From: RUG14199 sp964629225
GTDB taxonomy: Bacteria > Bacillota > Clostridia > Oscillospirales > CAG-272
NCBI GenBank assembly: GCA_964629225.1
Contig: CAZVQC010000001.1
Location: 62,001-126,000, forward strand
Length of the DNA: 64,000 bases
Direction of reading: 5' to 3'
The translations under genes were made by a program, and so were the position numbers. The notes under the pieces were generated by a model. It saw only the letters and a list, made by a program, of their open reading frames with translations, ran no database searches and was not told the DNA's origin. This document shows, piece after piece, positions 44,737 through 52,582 of the stretch (the first letter of the stretch is position 1; each line of letters begins with the position of its first letter).

Positions 44737-46371
44737 ATGGCAAAAGATATCCTCTACGGAGCAGATGCAAGAAACGCCCTTATAAGCGGCGTAGATAAGT
44801 TAGCTAACACAGTTAAGATAACACTGGGCCCCAAGGGCAGAAACGTAGTGCTCGATAAGAAGTTCGGCACTCCCCTCATCACAAATGACGGTGTCACCAT
44901 CGCCAAGGAGATCGAACTTGAAGACGCGGCAGAGAACATGGGCGCACAGCTCGTCCGTGAGGTCGCAACAAAGACCAACGATGCGGCAGGTGACGGTACT
45001 ACCACCGCAACGCTCCTCGCTCAGGCATTCATCAGAGAGGGCATGAAGAACGTTACCGCAGGCGCCAACCCCATGATCATCAGACGCGGTATCCAGAAGG
45101 CAGTCAATGCGGCTGTTGAAGGCCTCAAGAAGAACTCCAATAAGGTCAACGGCTCCGGCGACATCGCAAGAGTAGGTACTATCTCCGCAGGAGATGAGCT
45201 CATCGGAAAACTTATTGCGGACGCCATGGAAAAGGTCACCGCAGACGGCGTTATCACCGTTGAGGAGTCCAAGTCCGCAGAGACATACTGCGAGGTAGTT
45301 GAAGGAATGCAGTTCGACCGCGGTTATCTCTCCCCCTACATGGCAACGGATACCGAGAAGATGGAAGCAGTCCTTGACGACGCTCTCGTTCTTATTACGG
45401 ATAAGAAGATCTCCAACATTCAGGAGATCCTGCCCCTTCTTGAAGAAGTGGTACAGGGCGGTAAGAAGCTCCTTATCATCGCAGAGGACGTGGAAGGTGA
45501 AGCACTCACCACTCTCGTTCTCAACAAGCTCCGCGGCACCTTCAATTGCGTAGCGGTCAAGGCTCCCGGTTTCGGTGACAGAAGAAAAGAAATGCTCCGC
45601 GATATCGCCATCCTCACCGGCGGCGAGGTCATCTCCTCCGAGCTCGGTCTTGAGCTGAAGGATGCTACCCTCGCTCAGTGCGGTCACGCAAGACAGGTCA
45701 AGGTCACCAAGGACAATACCATCATCGTTGACGGCGACGGCAACTCCGAGGATATCAAGGCAAGGATCGGTCAGATCAAGAGCGCTATCGAAGTCACCAC
45801 CTCTGATTTCGACCGTGAAAAACTTCAAGAGAGACTGGCAAAGCTCTCCGGCGGCGTAGCCGTTATCAAGGTCGGTGCGGCAACCGAGACGGAGATGAAG
45901 GAAAAGAAGCTCCGCATCGAGGATGCTCTCAATGCCACAAGAGCGGCAGTTGAAGAGGGTATCGTTGCCGGCGGCGGCGTTGCATTCCTTAACGTGGTAT
46001 CCGATGTGGAAAAGGTCCTTCCCGAAGTTGAAGGCGATGAGAAGACCGGTGTTCAGATCGTTCTTAAGGCACTGGAGGCTCCCGTCCGTCAGATCGCGGA
46101 GAATGCAGGTCTTGAGGGCTCCGTTATCGTTGAGAAGATCAAGGCTGAAAATAAGGTCGGCTTCGGTTTCGACGCTTATAAGGAAGTCTACTGCGACATG
46201 GTGAAGTCCGGTATCGTTGACCCCACCAAGGTATCGAGAAGCGCACTCCAGAATGCGGCAAGCGTTGCTTCCACAGTCCTCACCACCGAGGCACTGGTAG
46301 TCAACCAGCCCGAGGAGACTCCCGCAGCACCTGCCGGCGGAATGGGCGGCGGAATGGGCGGAATGTATTGA
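44737..46371 (+). CDS. groEL: Chaperonin GroEL
   Basis: ATP-driven folding chamber of two heptameric rings. 544 residues. GPKGRNVVLDKKFG, DGTTTATLLAQAF and the C-terminal GGMGGGMGGMY are diagnostic. Codon choice is strongly biased (ctc, atc, gtt), as expected for a very highly expressed gene. Ends at a strong terminator. Confidence 0.98.
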   Translation: MAKDILYGADARNALISGVDKLANTVKITLGPKGRNVVLDKKFGTPLITNDGVTIAKEIELEDAAENMGAQLVREVATKTNDAAGDGTTTATLLAQAFIREGMKNVTAGANPMIIRRGIQKAVNAAVEGLKKNSNKVNGSGDIARVGTISAGDELIGKLIADAMEKVTADGVITVEESKSAETYCEVVEGMQFDRGYLSPYMATDTEKMEAVLDDALVLITDKKISNIQEILPLLEEVVQGGKKLLIIAEDVEGEALTTLVLNKLRGTFNCVAVKAPGFGDRRKEMLRDIAILTGGEVISSELGLELKDATLAQCGHARQVKVTKDNTIIVDGDGNSEDIKARIGQIKSAIEVTTSDFDREKLQERLAKLSGGVAVIKVGAATETEMKEKKLRIEDALNATRAAVEEGIVAGGGVAFLNVVSDVEKVLPEVEGDEKTGVQIVLKALEAPVRQIAENAGLEGSVIVEKIKAENKVGFGFDAYKEVYCDMVKSGIVDPTKVSRSALQNAASVASTVLTTEALVVNQPEETPAAPAGGMGGGMGGMY

Positions 46372-46387
46372 TCCCATAGAAATATCG

Positions 46388-46414
46388 GCACCCGACGAAA
46401 GTCGGGTGCTTTTT
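46388..46414 (+). terminator. groESL terminator
   Basis: Stem GCACCCGAC / GTCGGGTGC with GAAA tetraloop and T5. Confidence 0.93.
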
Positions 46415-46656
46415 CGAGGGTGCGTGGGACATTGAGCATTCAAAAGTCTTTTCTTCATTAAAAGCTTTCCAAAACCGATGAAATGAAAAATGCCATTTGG
46501 TTTCCAAAGTTCTGCGGTGTTCTTAATACCGCTTTGGATCACCTCCAAAGAGTGCTTTCTTGAGGGGACGAAGGCCGATCTATTCCGCTTTTTCTCTTTT
46601 GCGGTCGGCATCTCGTGACTTTTTCAATTATTTTCGAAAAAATTCAGAAAACCTAT
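46415..46656. other. Structured intergenic stretch between groEL and perR
   Basis: Contains four alternating complementary blocks: TTTGG (46496-46500), CCAAAG (46504-46509), ACCGCTTTGG (46528-46537) and CCAAAG (46545-46550). They allow mutually exclusive hairpins, and the last one has ATCACCT in its loop. No gene with credible start signals is seen. Confidence 0.55.
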
Positions 46657-46685
46657 TGACAACTGCTTTTTTGTGTGATACAATA
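46657..46685 (+). promoter_or_regulatory. perR operon promoter
   Basis: TTGACA (46657-46662), 17 nt, TACAAT (46680-46685). Confidence 0.85.
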
Positions 46686-46698
46686 GCATCACAGTAAT

Positions 46699-46713
46699 GA
46701 TAACAATTATCAT
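46699..46713 (+). promoter_or_regulatory. Fur/PerR-type 7-1-7 box
   Basis: TGATAACAATTATCA matches the Fur-family 7-1-7 consensus TGATAAT-N-ATTATCA at 13 of 14 positions. It begins about 14 bases after the -10, in the early transcribed region, and should block transcription when bound. Confidence 0.85.
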
Positions 46714-46737
46714 TATTGAAAATGAAAGGACAGATCG

Positions 46738-47124
46738 ATGGAGCGAGAGCTGAAACATTCAAAGCAGAGAGATGCGTTGCTTGCGCTGCTCGGAAGTGTT
46801 ACCTGCCATCCCACCGCAGAATGGCTTCATGCCGAGCTGAGGCGGGAATATCCGAAGATGAGTCTTGCGACAGTCTATCGGAACCTGGGAGTTCTATGTG
46901 AACAGGGCGAGGCCATCAGGCTTGATGTGGGAGACGGAAACGTCCACTACGATGCGAAAACTTTCGATCACAACCATTTCTTCTGCAAGAGATGCAGGGA
47001 AGTATCCGACCTCGGTGACGGGGACCTCAAGGATGCGGACAGGATGCTTGAGGAGAAATACGGAGTGAAGATCGACAACCATTCCTTTGTCTTTTACGGC
47101 ACCTGCCGTAACTGTAATAAGTAA
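46738..47124 (+). CDS. Fur-family regulator, probably PerR-like
   Basis: Metal-dependent repressor of 128 residues. Winged helix with HPTAEWLHAELRREYPKMSL and ATVYRNLGVL; regulatory metal site residues in VHYDAKTFDHNHFFC match the D85, H91, H93 region of PerR; two CxxC pairs (CKRC and CRNC) bind structural zinc. The neighbours are rubrerythrin and rubredoxin, which argues for peroxide sensing (PerR) more than iron (Fur), but the operator alone fits both. Likely autorepressed through the box at 46699. Confidence 0.88.
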   Translation: MERELKHSKQRDALLALLGSVTCHPTAEWLHAELRREYPKMSLATVYRNLGVLCEQGEAIRLDVGDGNVHYDAKTFDHNHFFCKRCREVSDLGDGDLKDADRMLEEKYGVKIDNHSFVFYGTCRNCNK

Positions 47125-47187
47125 CAAAAAAACAAAAAAATCAAAAATCAAAATGCGGATCGAAAAGATCCCAAGAAGGAGATCATC

Positions 47188-47742
47188 ATGAAAAAATTTG
47201 TATGTCCCGTTTGCGGTTATGTTCACGAGGGTGACACAGCTCCCGAAAAGTGCCCCCAGTGCGGTGTTCCCGGCTCTAAGTTCACCGAGGTCACGGAAGG
47301 CGAGAAGAGCTACGTTTGCGAGCACGTTATCGGTGTCGGCGCAAAGGACAAGATCGATGAGGAAGTCTACAACGGCCTTAAGGCGAACTTTGAGGGCGAG
47401 TGCACCGAGGTGGGAATGTACATCGCCATGAGCCGCCAGGCTATCCGTGAGGGCTATCCGGAAGTGGGTGCCTTCTACCTCCAGGCAGCATATGAAGAGG
47501 CTGAGCATGCCGCAAAGTTCGCAGAACTTCTCGGTGAAGTGGTCACTGCTTCCACAAAGAAGAACCTTGAGCTGAGGGCAGAGGCTGAGTGCGGCGCTAC
47601 CGCAGGTAAGTTCGAACTCGCTAAGAGAGCAAAAGAACTTGGCTACGATGCTATCCACGACACCGTCCACGAGATGGCAAAGGACGAAGCAAGACATGGC
47701 AGAGGCTTCGACGGAATGCTCAAGAGATACTTTGACAAATAA
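47188..47742 (+). CDS. Reverse rubrerythrin
   Basis: Non-haem diiron peroxidase of 184 residues that reduces hydrogen peroxide in anaerobes. The rubredoxin-like Fe(Cys)4 domain is at the N-terminus (C6PVC9 and C22PQC25) and the four-helix diiron domain follows, with Glu and His ligands in EAEHAAKF and EARHGRGF. This order is the reverse rubrerythrin type known from Clostridium. It is 63 bases after the PerR-like gene without a separate promoter, so peroxide-inducible co-transcription is expected. AAGGAGATC precedes the start. Confidence 0.94.
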   Translation: MKKFVCPVCGYVHEGDTAPEKCPQCGVPGSKFTEVTEGEKSYVCEHVIGVGAKDKIDEEVYNGLKANFEGECTEVGMYIAMSRQAIREGYPEVGAFYLQAAYEEAEHAAKFAELLGEVVTASTKKNLELRAEAECGATAGKFELAKRAKELGYDAIHDTVHEMAKDEARHGRGFDGMLKRYFDK

Positions 47743-47772
47743 TTGACGCTTGCATAAAAAGGAGTGATCATC

Positions 47773-47928
47773 ATGGCTAAACACGTTTGCCCCTGCGGCT
47801 ACGTCTACGATCCCGAAATCGGCGATCCCGATAACGGCATCGCTCCCGGCACGGCATGGGAGAATCTTCCGGAGGATTTTGCCTGCCCCATCTGCGGACT
47901 CGGCAAGGACCTTTTTGGGGAAGAGTAA
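47773..47928 (+). CDS. Rubredoxin with CxC in place of the first CxxC
   Basis: Electron carrier of 51 residues, natural partner of the reverse rubrerythrin 30 bases upstream. DPDNGIAPGTAWENLPEDF and the second metal knuckle CPICGLGKDLF are canonical. The first knuckle reads HVCPCGYVYDP, that is C-P-C-G with one residue fewer than the usual C-x2-C-G. The cysteine count of four is kept, so iron binding with altered geometry is possible. AAGGAGTGATC precedes the ATG. Confidence 0.9.
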   Translation: MAKHVCPCGYVYDPEIGDPDNGIAPGTAWENLPEDFACPICGLGKDLFGEE

Positions 47929-47943
47929 CAGAGTTATTGAAAA

Positions 47944-47975
47944 GGCGGGAGACCCATCTGGTCTCCCGTCTTTTT
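47944..47975 (+). terminator. Terminator of the perR-rubrerythrin-rubredoxin operon
   Basis: 11-bp stem GGCGGGAGACC / GGTCTCCCGTC with one G-T pair, 5-nt loop, T5. Confidence 0.92.
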
Positions 47976-48043
47976 ACTTTCCGCCCGAAAACGGAGACTG
48001 TCGGATAGTGTTTTTTCTTTTTTTCTAAAATGCTGTGCTCGTG

Positions 48044-48072
48044 TTGAAAACGGGGTTCCGATATGTTATAAT
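48044..48072 (+). promoter_or_regulatory. Promoter of the GtrB-like glycosyltransferase gene
   Basis: TTGAAA (48044-48049), 17 nt, TATAAT (48067-48072). Confidence 0.75.
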
Positions 48073-48137
48073 TTAGTAAGTAACACAATTGAAAGATTTT
48101 ATTTTTGAGCGGATCTGTGATGAAAGGAGGGACGTCA

Positions 48138-49079
48138 GTGTTATCGGTGATAATACCTTCTTACAATGAGGAAGAGGGGGTCGCCTTTGCCGCCAATGCC
48201 ATCGGCGGAGTACTTCGGGATGCGGGGATATCTTACGAACTTATTTTCGTTGACGACGGGTCAAAGGACGGCACGTGGGATGAGATAGAGAGAGTCGCAT
48301 CGGAGTCAAACTGTATCAGAGGCGTCGGTTTCTCCCGCAACTTCGGAAAGGAATCCGCCATTATTGCGGGGCTAACGGAGGCAAAGGGAGAATGCGCGGC
48401 AGTCATTGACTGCGATCTTCAGCATCCCTCGGAGAAGCTTGTTGAAATGTATCGGATGTGGGAAGCGGGATACGAGATCATCGAGGGCAGAAAAGCCGAC
48501 CGCGGCAAGGAAGGCGTTGTCCACTCCGTTGCCGCAAAGGTCTTTTACTCTGTTATCAGCCGTGCTGCGGGATTCGACATGGCAAACGCCTCAGACTTCA
48601 AGCTCCTTGATAGGAAAGCCGTGGACGTTCTTATCAATATGAAGGAGAGAAATGCCTTTTTCCGTGCCCTGTCGTCCTGGATCGGATTCAAGACGGGATA
48701 CGTTGAGTTCAGCGTCAAGGAGAGGACCGTAGGAACCTCGAAATGGTCCACCGGAGCCCTCGTACGCTACGCCGTGAATAATATCTCCTCGTTTTCCACC
48801 GCCCCCATGCAGATAGTGACGGTGCTTGGGGTCATAATGTTCTTTGTGTCCGTTGTGCTCGGCGGCATCGCCCTTGTGGAAAAGATCTGCGGCAAGGCTC
48901 TTGAGGGCTTCACCACCGTAATCCTCATCCAACTGTTTTCAAGCAGCATAATAATGTTGAGCCTCGGTATCATAGGATACTATATTGCGAAGATCTACGA
49001 GGAGATCAAAGGTCGTCCCCGTTATATCGTTTCAAAAACGCTGGGTAAAAAGGAGCCTGAAAAGGGCGGTAACGAATGA
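48138..49079 (+). CDS. GtrB/CsbB-like polyprenyl-phosphate glycosyltransferase
   Basis: GT2 enzyme of 313 residues that loads a sugar onto undecaprenyl phosphate. Catalytic domain: SVIIPSYNEEEGV, FVDDGSKDGTWDEI, metal site IDCDLQHP, and KERTVGTSKWS. Two C-terminal membrane helices (about 225-250 and 262-285) anchor it. Such enzymes supply YfhO-type GT-C transferases, and a YfhO gene lies in this window at 25-28 kb. GTG start with AAAGGAGGG upstream. Confidence 0.9.
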   Translation: MLSVIIPSYNEEEGVAFAANAIGGVLRDAGISYELIFVDDGSKDGTWDEIERVASESNCIRGVGFSRNFGKESAIIAGLTEAKGECAAVIDCDLQHPSEKLVEMYRMWEAGYEIIEGRKADRGKEGVVHSVAAKVFYSVISRAAGFDMANASDFKLLDRKAVDVLINMKERNAFFRALSSWIGFKTGYVEFSVKERTVGTSKWSTGALVRYAVNNISSFSTAPMQIVTVLGVIMFFVSVVLGGIALVEKICGKALEGFTTVILIQLFSSSIIMLSLGIIGYYIAKIYEEIKGRPRYIVSKTLGKKEPEKGGNE

Positions 49080-49118
49080 TGCATACAAAGAGGAAAATCT
49101 TTGGAGCATTTTGAAGGT

Positions 49119-49168
49119 GACCGAAAGAAAAACGGTCAAGAGAAAAAGCGACCGAAAGAAAAACGGTC
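49119..49168. repeat. Two copies of GACCG-9nt-CGGTC palindrome
   Basis: The 19-mer GACCGAAAGAAAAACGGTC occurs at 49119-49137 and 49150-49168, identical, 31 bases apart, in the short gap between two glycosyltransferase genes. Confidence 0.7.
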
Positions 49169-49233
49169 GAGAGGAGATCGACCGGGAGAAAAGGGGCTGA
49201 AAAAAGCAGCCGTTACAAAAGAATGGAGCGGCA

Positions 49234-49262
49234 TTGACTTTTTGCCTGCCCTGTGGTAAAAT
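49234..49262 (+). promoter_or_regulatory. Promoter of the second GT2 gene
   Basis: TTGACT (49234-49239), 17 nt, TAAAAT (49257-49262). Confidence 0.78.
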
Positions 49263-49295
49263 AGTCCGGACTTGAGAATGAAAGGAGGATCTTCG

Positions 49296-50324
49296 GTGAA
49301 ACTGTTAACGTTGGTAGTTCCGGTGTACAATACGGAAAAGTACCTTGAGAGATGTCTTGATTCGGTTTTGACGGAGGAGACTGCGCCGCTTACGGAGGTA
49401 GTTGCCGTGAATGACGGAAGCACCGACTCCTCTCTTGAAATACTGAAACGCTACAAAGAGGATTTTGACGGCAGCCTTGTTATCATCGACAAGGAGAACG
49501 GTGGACACGGCTCGGCGGTGAATGCGGGTATCAAGGCGGCAACGGGGAAGTACCTTCGGATACTTGACAGTGATGACTGGTTCGATACGGACCGATTCAT
49601 TTCATTTCTTCACTCTCTCTCGGAATGCGACGAGGATCTGATCATCACGCCCTACAGACAGATCCACACCTACTCAAATGAGGAGGTCCGCTTTGAGTAC
49701 GGCTTTTTGGAAAGCGGTGTGACCCTTTCCCTTTCTGACATAAGATTTAGTACCGACACCCCGATCTTCGCCATGGCATCCTCCACCTACAAGGTGTCCC
49801 TCCTTCGAAAATGCGGACTTGAGCTTTTCGAAAAGACCTTCTACGTGGACATGCAGTTCAATATCTACCCGATACCCTACCTTGAGACGGTGAAGTATCT
49901 GGATCTTGATATCTACCGGTATTTTATCGGAAGACCGGAGCAGAGCATGAGTGAGGAGAGTCTGAAACGCCATCTTCCCGACCACTTAAAAGTCCTTCGC
50001 TTCCTGATCGATTACTACGCAGAGCATGAAGGGACAGCGGATGGGAACCGCAGGTACTACATGGGGCTTCTTATCTACCTGATGTACTACACCGCAACGG
50101 ATCTCGTTTGCATGAAGCATCCCGACAGAAAAGCGGCGTATGACACCTTCAAGGACCTTGACGGATACCTTGAAAAGAAAGCCCCCGACGTCTACCGTTG
50201 GGTGGGCGATTTTCCCTACGTCAGGGTGACGAGAGCGTTTGGATATCTCAACGTCCGATTCGGCAACCGAGCCGTAGTCTTCGCACTTGATACTCTCCGA
50301 CGTATCCGAAGAAAAAACAAATAA
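49296..50324 (+). CDS. GT2-family glycosyltransferase
   Basis: Soluble GT-A glycosyltransferase of 342 residues. LVVPVYNTEKYLERCLDS, VNDGSTDSS, GGHGSAVNAGIKAATG and the DxD-type RILDSDDWFD are typical; a C-terminal helical domain of about 130 residues follows. GTG start with AAAGGAGG upstream. It is followed 15 bases later by a UDP-galactopyranose-mutase-like flavoprotein gene, so a galactofuranose-type transfer is conceivable but unproven. Confidence 0.88.
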   Translation: MKLLTLVVPVYNTEKYLERCLDSVLTEETAPLTEVVAVNDGSTDSSLEILKRYKEDFDGSLVIIDKENGGHGSAVNAGIKAATGKYLRILDSDDWFDTDRFISFLHSLSECDEDLIITPYRQIHTYSNEEVRFEYGFLESGVTLSLSDIRFSTDTPIFAMASSTYKVSLLRKCGLELFEKTFYVDMQFNIYPIPYLETVKYLDLDIYRYFIGRPEQSMSEESLKRHLPDHLKVLRFLIDYYAEHEGTADGNRRYYMGLLIYLMYYTATDLVCMKHPDRKAAYDTFKDLDGYLEKKAPDVYRWVGDFPYVRVTRAFGYLNVRFGNRAVVFALDTLRRIRRKNK

Positions 50325-50339
50325 CAAAAGGATAGAAAC

Positions 50340-51611
50340 TTGAAAATGGCAACGAAGCAAATTAAGTATCTTATCATAGGAGCAGGTATCTCCGGCCTTA
50401 CTGCGGCGAAATACCTTGAGGATGACTACCTTCTTGTGGAAAAGGAGAATGAGGTGGGCGGATACTGCCGGACTATTAAGGACGGCGAGTATGTGTGGGA
50501 CTATGCCGGCCATTTCTTCCATTTCAAAACGGAGGAATTCAGACGGCTGTTCCTTGAGAGCACGGATGAGGCGGACGTGGTATTCAGAGAGAAGAACACC
50601 AAGATACTCTACAAGGGTGACCTTGTGGACTACCCCTTCCAGACCAACATCCATCAGCTTGATAAAGAGGAGTTCATCGACTGTCTCTACGACCTTTTCA
50701 ACCGTGGAGAAAAGGAGGAATATGAGGACTTTCTCGATATGTTGTACGGTAAGTTCGGCCGCTCTATCGTTGAGAAGTTCCTTCGTCCTTACAATGAGAA
50801 GCTCTACGCTTGTGATCTTCACTCCCTTGATAAAAACGCAATGGGACGTTTCTTCCCCTATGCGGACATCCCTCAGATAATAGCCAACATGAAAAAGGAA
50901 AAGGACGCCTCCTACAACAGCACCTTCCTCTACCCGAAAAACGGTGCGGGCTCCTTCATGGATCTTATCTACTCAAGGCTTGATCCCTCAAGGGTGCTTC
51001 TCGGAACGAAGATAGTGAAGATAGATCGGAAAAACAAGACCGCTCTTACCGACGGCGGAGACGAGATAAAGTACGAGTACCTTATCAACTCCTCTCCCCT
51101 CAACCACTTCCTTGGGTTCCTTGGAGACGGGGACGCCATCGCCCTCAGAGACAGGCTCTCCTACAACAAGGTGCTCGTCTTCAACCTGGGCTTTGCGAAG
51201 AAGTCCGACTTCGATGAGCACTGGATCTATGTGCCGGATAAAAACGTCAATTACTACCGCATCGGGTTTTACGATAACATCCTCGGCTCGGACAAACTCA
51301 GTATGTACATTGAGATCGGCTACCCGAAGGATGCGGTGATAGATGTGGAAGGACAGCTGAAGTCCACCCTTTCCAACCTCGAAAAGAGCGGAGTTACGAA
51401 GGACAATCCGTTAGTCGCCCACTCCACCGTCATTATGGACCCGGCTTACGTCCATATTACCCATGATACGGAAAAGGACATTGCCGCCTTCAAGGATGGC
51501 CTTGCAAGTGACGGTATCTTCACCGTCGGCCGCTACGGTGGATGGACGTACTGCTCCATGGAGGACTGTATGTTGGAAGCAAGAGATCTTGTAAGAACTA
51601 TCAAACAATAA
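50340..51611 (+). CDS. UGM/protoporphyrinogen-oxidase-like FAD protein
   Basis: Flavoprotein of 423 residues. The FAD site is IIGAGISGLTAAKYL with VEKENEVGGYCRT, and the C-terminal FTVGRYGGWTYCSMEDC closes the FAD fold. The middle (LRPYNEKLYACDLHSLDK, FLYPKNGAGSFMDL) resembles UDP-galactopyranose mutase and related amine-oxidase-like enzymes acting on nucleotide sugars. It follows a GT2 gene by 15 bases. TTG at 50340 lies 7 bases after AAAGGA; the ATG at 50346 would remove two residues and is the alternative start. Confidence 0.84.
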   Translation: MKMATKQIKYLIIGAGISGLTAAKYLEDDYLLVEKENEVGGYCRTIKDGEYVWDYAGHFFHFKTEEFRRLFLESTDEADVVFREKNTKILYKGDLVDYPFQTNIHQLDKEEFIDCLYDLFNRGEKEEYEDFLDMLYGKFGRSIVEKFLRPYNEKLYACDLHSLDKNAMGRFFPYADIPQIIANMKKEKDASYNSTFLYPKNGAGSFMDLIYSRLDPSRVLLGTKIVKIDRKNKTALTDGGDEIKYEYLINSSPLNHFLGFLGDGDAIALRDRLSYNKVLVFNLGFAKKSDFDEHWIYVPDKNVNYYRIGFYDNILGSDKLSMYIEIGYPKDAVIDVEGQLKSTLSNLEKSGVTKDNPLVAHSTVIMDPAYVHITHDTEKDIAAFKDGLASDGIFTVGRYGGWTYCSMEDCMLEARDLVRTIKQ

Positions 51612-51647
51612 CTGACCGCGCCCGAAAGGGCGCGTCTTGACTTGAAA

Positions 51648-52556
51648 ATGAAGATGAAAAGAACTAAAACGACTCCGATCTCCCTTGCCATGCTGATACT
51701 TTCAATGGTGATCTTCGGGACTATCGGAATATTCAGAAAAATGATCCCCATGGGATCGGGATATATCGCTCTCGTTCGGGGAGCAGTGGGCGCTGTTCTC
51801 CTGTTTGCCGTAGTGGCGGTTAGAGGACGGGGGCGACACTTCGGGATAAGGGGCAAGAGGTTTTGGCTCCTTGGGGCAGCAGGAGCTTTTATCGGGCTCA
51901 ATTGGATGCTGCTTTTCGAATCTTATAATTACACTACGGTCTCCGTGGCAACGCTTTGCTATTATATGGAGCCGACAATAGTGGTCATACTGTCGGTATT
52001 TCTCTTCGGAGAGAAAATGTCGGTGAAAAAGGGAGTCTGCCTTGCACTGTCCCTCCTCGGCATGGTGCTGGTGTCGGGTGTCCTTGAGGGTGAGTCACTG
52101 ACCGGAGACAGTATGAAGGGGATAGCCTTTGCACTGGGGGCGGCGCTGCTCTATTCCACCGTGGTACTGATCAATAAAAGGGTGGATGGGACGGATCCCT
52201 TTGAAAAGACTGCCCTTGAGCTTGCATTTGCGGCGGCGGTCATGGTACCCTATCTGCTCTTTATCGGCGGCTTCAAGACCGAAGCACCGAGCTTCAAAAC
52301 GGTGATGCTGCTCCTTTTGGTGGGAGTCGTCCACACGGGAGTCGCGTACCTGTTGTACTTTGCCTCCATGGATGGCCTTAAGGCGCAGACCGTGGCACTT
52401 TTCAGTTACGTGGATCCGGTGTCGGCACTTCTCTTGTCGGCAGTTATCTTAGACGAAAAAACGGGGCTTTTGGGAGCTATAGGAGCGTGTCTGATACTCG
52501 GTTCTGCAATAGCACCGGAGATCGAGATCAAAAAGAAAGAAAAAGCGGAGCGCTGA
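51648..52556 (+). CDS. EamA/DMT-family transporter
   Basis: Drug/metabolite-type exporter of about 302 residues with ten predicted transmembrane helices in two EamA halves (first half SLAMLILSMVIFGTIGIFRK ... MLLFESYNYTTVSVATLCYYM, second half GIAFALGAALLYSTVVLINK ... YVDPVSALLLSAVI). Start uncertain: in-frame TTG 51642, ATG 51648 and ATG 51654 lie close together and no good ribosome binding site is seen. A hairpin CGCGCCC-gaaa-GGGCGCG at 51617-51634 separates it from the flavoprotein gene. Cargo unknown. Confidence 0.86.
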   Translation: MKMKRTKTTPISLAMLILSMVIFGTIGIFRKMIPMGSGYIALVRGAVGAVLLFAVVAVRGRGRHFGIRGKRFWLLGAAGAFIGLNWMLLFESYNYTTVSVATLCYYMEPTIVVILSVFLFGEKMSVKKGVCLALSLLGMVLVSGVLEGESLTGDSMKGIAFALGAALLYSTVVLINKRVDGTDPFEKTALELAFAAAVMVPYLLFIGGFKTEAPSFKTVMLLLLVGVVHTGVAYLLYFASMDGLKAQTVALFSYVDPVSALLLSAVILDEKTGLLGAIGACLILGSAIAPEIEIKKKEKAER

Positions 52557-52582
52557 AGCGCCCGGATACATTGCATCAAAAA

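Noticed and set aside
44800..46611. 603-codon frame opposite groEL
   Set aside because: It is a shadow of the strongly codon-biased groEL gene. Only its first part (46415-46611) lies outside groEL, and that part is described as a structured intergenic region.
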